DNA of 14,896 nucleotides from the NCBI GenBank assembly GCA_910579265.1, contig CAJTTE010000034.1, positions 1-14,896 of the forward strand, written 5' to 3'. Shown here piece after piece: positions 13,147 to 14,896 of this stretch. This stretch comes from an uncultured Ruminiclostridium sp. Its GTDB lineage: Bacteria > Bacillota > Clostridia > Oscillospirales > Ruminococcaceae. The position numbers and the translations under genes were made by a program. The stretch's first letter is position 1. Every line of letters starts with the position of its first letter. Under the pieces are notes generated by a model. The model had not been told where the DNA came from. It ran no database searches and was given only the letters and a program-made list of their open reading frames with translations.

Positions 13147-14064
13147 ATGGAGCTTATAACAGAAAAGCTGCTCGGTGCCGTTTCCGATTGGAGCGGAAAA
13201 TTTGCCGGTGCATACAACATAAGAGAAAACGGTCTTTGTGCGGGGCGTGCTGTAACGGAAAACATAGACATAGTGACTAAAACCGACAAGCCGGGAATTG
13301 ACATTAAAATTAAACCACATACAAAGAATGAGACCGTATCCATTCCGGCCTGTGTTACTAAAGGTGATGTGGACGATCTTGTTTATAACGATTTCTATAT
13401 AGGCGAAGATGCGGACGTTTTGATAGTAGCAGGCTGCGGTGTACACACCGACACACATGAAACTGCAAGACATAACGGCATACATCGTTTTTTCCTGGGG
13501 AAAAATTCTCATGTTGTATATCGGGAAAAGCATATAGGTACGGGGGACGGTGACGGTAACCGCACGATCGATCCCGTTACTGAAGCTTTTCTGGAAGAAG
13601 GAGCGGTGCTTGAAATAGAGTCTACCCAGATAAAGGGCGTTGATTCTTCATTCCGTAAAACAAAGGCTGTGATAGAGGAAAACGCGAAACTGATAATCCG
13701 TGAAGCAATAATGACCGATAACAAACAGAGGGCGGATACCGAATTTGAGGTGGAGCTTAAAGGTGAAAACTCGGGAGCGGATTTAATTTCCCGCTCTGTT
13801 GCAAAGGGCTGCTCGGTTCAGAATTACCGTTCAAAAATAATAGGAAACGCGCCATGCACGGGACATTCCGAGTGTGATGCCATAATAGCGGATAATGCAA
13901 CGGTAAACGCCGCGCCGGAGTTGACTGCCGCTCATCCTGACGCCCAGCTTATACATGAAGCTGCGATAGGTAAAATAGCGGGAGAACAAATACTTAAGCT
14001 TCGGACATTAGGACTCACCGAGGAGGAAGCTGAGAAAAAGATTATTGAAGGCTTCCTCAAATAA
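13147..14064 (+). CDS. sufB: Short SufB/SufD-family Fe-S scaffold (SmsB type)
   Basis: A 305-residue cytoplasmic protein with the beta-helix core of the SufB/SufD family; E. coli SufB is far longer, near 495 residues. The C-terminal half carries the family's signature stretches: GHSECDAIIAD with C243, in the position of the SufB active-site Cys, and LIHEAAIGKI with H270 and E271, in the position of the SufB His/Glu pair. The final LGLTEEEAEKKIIEGFL is typical of the family. With both ligand-type residues kept, it is likely a functional scaffold that can act as a homodimer with the ATPase encoded just upstream. No SufS, SufU or SufD gene is visible on either side, which fits a minimal system. 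The ATG at 13147 follows AGAAAGG at 13131-13137. Its substrate proteins are unknown, but the ferredoxin-type domain encoded at 3423 would need clusters. Confidence 0.85.
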   Translation: MELITEKLLGAVSDWSGKFAGAYNIRENGLCAGRAVTENIDIVTKTDKPGIDIKIKPHTKNETVSIPACVTKGDVDDLVYNDFYIGEDADVLIVAGCGVHTDTHETARHNGIHRFFLGKNSHVVYREKHIGTGDGDGNRTIDPVTEAFLEEGAVLEIESTQIKGVDSSFRKTKAVIEENAKLIIREAIMTDNKQRADTEFEVELKGENSGADLISRSVAKGCSVQNYRSKIIGNAPCTGHSECDAIIADNATVNAAPELTAAHPDAQLIHEAAIGKIAGEQILKLRTLGLTEEEAEKKIIEGFLK

Positions 14065-14073
14065 AGATCATAG

Positions 14074-14119
14074 TTGCGGTCTGAAATTGATTCCTGAGTA
14101 TTTTCAGAAAAAACCGCAA
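14074..14119 (+). other. Hairpin just after the Suf-like operon
   Basis: TTGCGGT (14074-14080) pairs with ACCGCAA (14113-14119), and CTGAAA (14081-14086) with TTTCAG (14102-14107), with four to five unpaired A on the 3' side. No T tract follows, so this may be a factor-dependent end or mRNA 3' protection rather than an intrinsic terminator. Confidence 0.4.
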
Positions 14120-14198
14120 GCTTAGAACCCCGTAGAAAACAAATGCGAAAATAACTCCTTTTTCAGCAGCGTTTCTGAAAGCCGATTTATCTAAATAA

Positions 14199-14363
14199 GA
14201 AATATCCCGCAAGGAAGCGGTAAAGCGGCCGCCCAAAGCTCGGCAAGGATGCCGAGCCACAAAAGCGGACGCTTATGCACCGCCCCAATGCTTCGCATTG
14301 GTTCTATCCGAGCCCCGTAAGCGATGCTCCGCATCGCTCACGGAACTCGATTGCGGATATTTC
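14199..14363. repeat. Inverted-repeat element C (165 bp) carrying three compact hairpins
   Basis: The ends are near-perfect inverted repeats, GAAATATCCCGCAA (14199-14212) and TTGCGGATATTTC (14351-14363), differing by one base. Inside are three perfect stems with tiny loops: GCTCGGCA-AGGA-TGCCGAGC (14238-14257), CCAATGC-TTC-GCATTGG (14285-14301) and AGCGATGC-TCC-GCATCGCT (14320-14338), the last extended by CCGT/ACGG across one mismatch. No protein is coded. The layout suggests a small non-autonomous mobile or REP-like element. Confidence 0.6.
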
Positions 14364-14374
14364 GTGCTTTAAGT

Positions 14375-14464
14375 AAAGAACTGCAAATATACACCCTCTT
14401 TCAGAAAGAACTGCAAAAATAACCCCACCCTCAAAACCAACTGCTAAAATCCTCCCACACCCCC
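14375..14464. repeat. Three tandem copies of a degenerate 30-bp unit
   Basis: The core NAACTGC recurs at 14378, 14408 and 14438, exactly 30 bases apart, each followed by an A-rich then C-rich stretch. On the - strand the unit would encode a ten-residue pattern around GVIFAVL. A diverged unit is visible at about 14137-14166 on the other side of element C. There are no unique spacers, so this is not a CRISPR array. Confidence 0.55.
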
Positions 14465-14850
14465 TCGTCACCAATATAGTATCATATTCAGATACAAATG
14501 TCAATACAATATATCTAAATTTTACACTTTGCACAACAATCCCTCCAAAAAATCGAAAAATAAGATACCAACACCCCGAAAAAATCCCCTCAACCCCCAT
14601 CCACAACCCCATTACCCCGCCTTGTTAAAAATCACAATACCCCATATCCTGCTATTCCTACCCTTACCGCTATCTTACTTTTCTACTTCTCATATTTTTT
14701 TATTTCCCCATTTCCTTTTTATCTAACTCTTCTTTCTACTACTGCTTATCTTCTCTCAATACTACTATTTTCCTATCCCTTCTTAACTTTTATTTTTCTC
14801 CTTCTCTTCATTCACTTTTTCTCCTTACTTCCTTCTCCTTTATCTCCCGC
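14401..14850. other. G-depleted, pyrimidine-rich tract
   Basis: By direct count the + strand has 14 G in 14401-14640 and only 4 G in 14641-14850, while C and T dominate the second part. Normal composition returns at about 14855. The function is unknown; neither strand shows a credible gene. Confidence 0.7.
14476..14504 (-). promoter_or_regulatory. Leftward promoter-like site
   Basis: On the - strand, TTGACA (14499-14504), a 17-base spacer and TACTAT (14476-14481). It would transcribe leftward through the 30-bp repeats and element C. No leftward gene with a ribosome binding site was found, and AT-rich low-complexity DNA can mimic promoters. Confidence 0.4.
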
Positions 14851-14896
14851 TTCTACACCGCAGCAGCCCACAAGGTATTGATAAAATCCTCTTAAA

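Larger units (their letters stand above)
14065..14896. other. Region after the Suf-like operon without a convincing gene
   Basis: Contains a hairpin at 14074-14119, element C (14199-14363), a 30-bp tandem repeat (14375-14464), a - strand promoter-like site (14476-14504) and a long G-poor, pyrimidine-rich tract. Frames on both strands here are short, of low complexity and without credible ribosome binding sites. Confidence 0.6.

Noticed and set aside
14375..14464. 30-bp tandem repeat considered as a CRISPR array
   Set aside because: The units are directly contiguous with no unique spacers, and they are too degenerate.
14304..14612. A 102-codon - strand frame with a repeated GVIFAVL-like pattern
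   Set aside because: Its repeats reflect the 30-bp DNA repeat, it crosses a promoter-like site and ends in element C, and its ribosome binding site is weak.
14529..14726. A 65-codon + strand frame in the G-poor tract
   Set aside because: Low-complexity Pro/Leu/Ser/Phe composition follows from the base bias; no ribosome binding site.

Overview
The window looks like chromosomal DNA from a low-to-moderate-GC Gram-positive anaerobe, most likely a Ruminococcus-like member of the Clostridia (Oscillospiraceae). This is an inference from gene content: strong Shine-Dalgarno sites, a lipoprotein GH5 cellulase carrying a CBM2-like module, a minimal SufC/SufB-like pair, and FrhB/pyruvyl-transferase fusions typical of gut and rumen Clostridia. 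I could not run a search, so the taxonomy is provisional. All five (plus one) convincing protein genes lie on the + strand; nothing convincing is coded on the - strand.

Layout. (1) 185-5567: two large genes for surface glycan assembly. The first fuses a GT2 glycosyltransferase, a HAD domain and a COG5610-type C-terminal region. The second fuses a dicluster ferredoxin/FrhB-like domain to a polysaccharide pyruvyl transferase. They are followed by a strong intrinsic terminator. (2) 5568-6728: about 1.2 kb without a convincing gene. It holds a six-codon ORF behind a strong ribosome binding site, a 151-bp inverted-repeat element (A), a second terminator, and a consensus promoter that opens a roughly 400-nt structured leader with a twice-repeated hairpin module. 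(3) 6729-9017: a third glycan-type gene fusing a PP-loop ATPase-like domain with a second pyruvyl-transferase domain. (4) 9018-10198: about 1.2 kb holding terminator-like hairpins, a 13-codon ORF with an excellent Shine-Dalgarno, a consensus promoter, and two diverged copies of one structured element, each ending in the same T-tract sequence. (5) 10199-11869: a secreted, lipid-anchored CBM2-GH5 endoglucanase. (6) 11870-12413: a second copy (B) of the element A family, in opposite orientation, then a good promoter. (7) 12414-14064: a SufC-like ATPase and a SufB-like scaffold, a two-gene Fe-S cluster assembly operon. (8) 14065-14896: no convincing gene; a hairpin-rich 165-bp element with terminal inverted repeats (C), a 30-bp tandem repeat, and a strikingly G-depleted, pyrimidine-rich tract.

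How the genes fit together: the three large proteins probably modify a cell-surface polysaccharide (sugar transfer, pyruvyl ketal or related acidic decoration, and an ATP-dependent step of unknown chemistry). The cellulase acts outside the cell. The Suf-like pair is a housekeeping function that could also mature the 4Fe-4S clusters of the FrhB-like protein. The least explained material is non-coding: the leader of the PP-loop/pyruvyl-transferase gene and the duplicated structured element before the cellulase are the best candidates for undescribed cis-acting or small RNAs.
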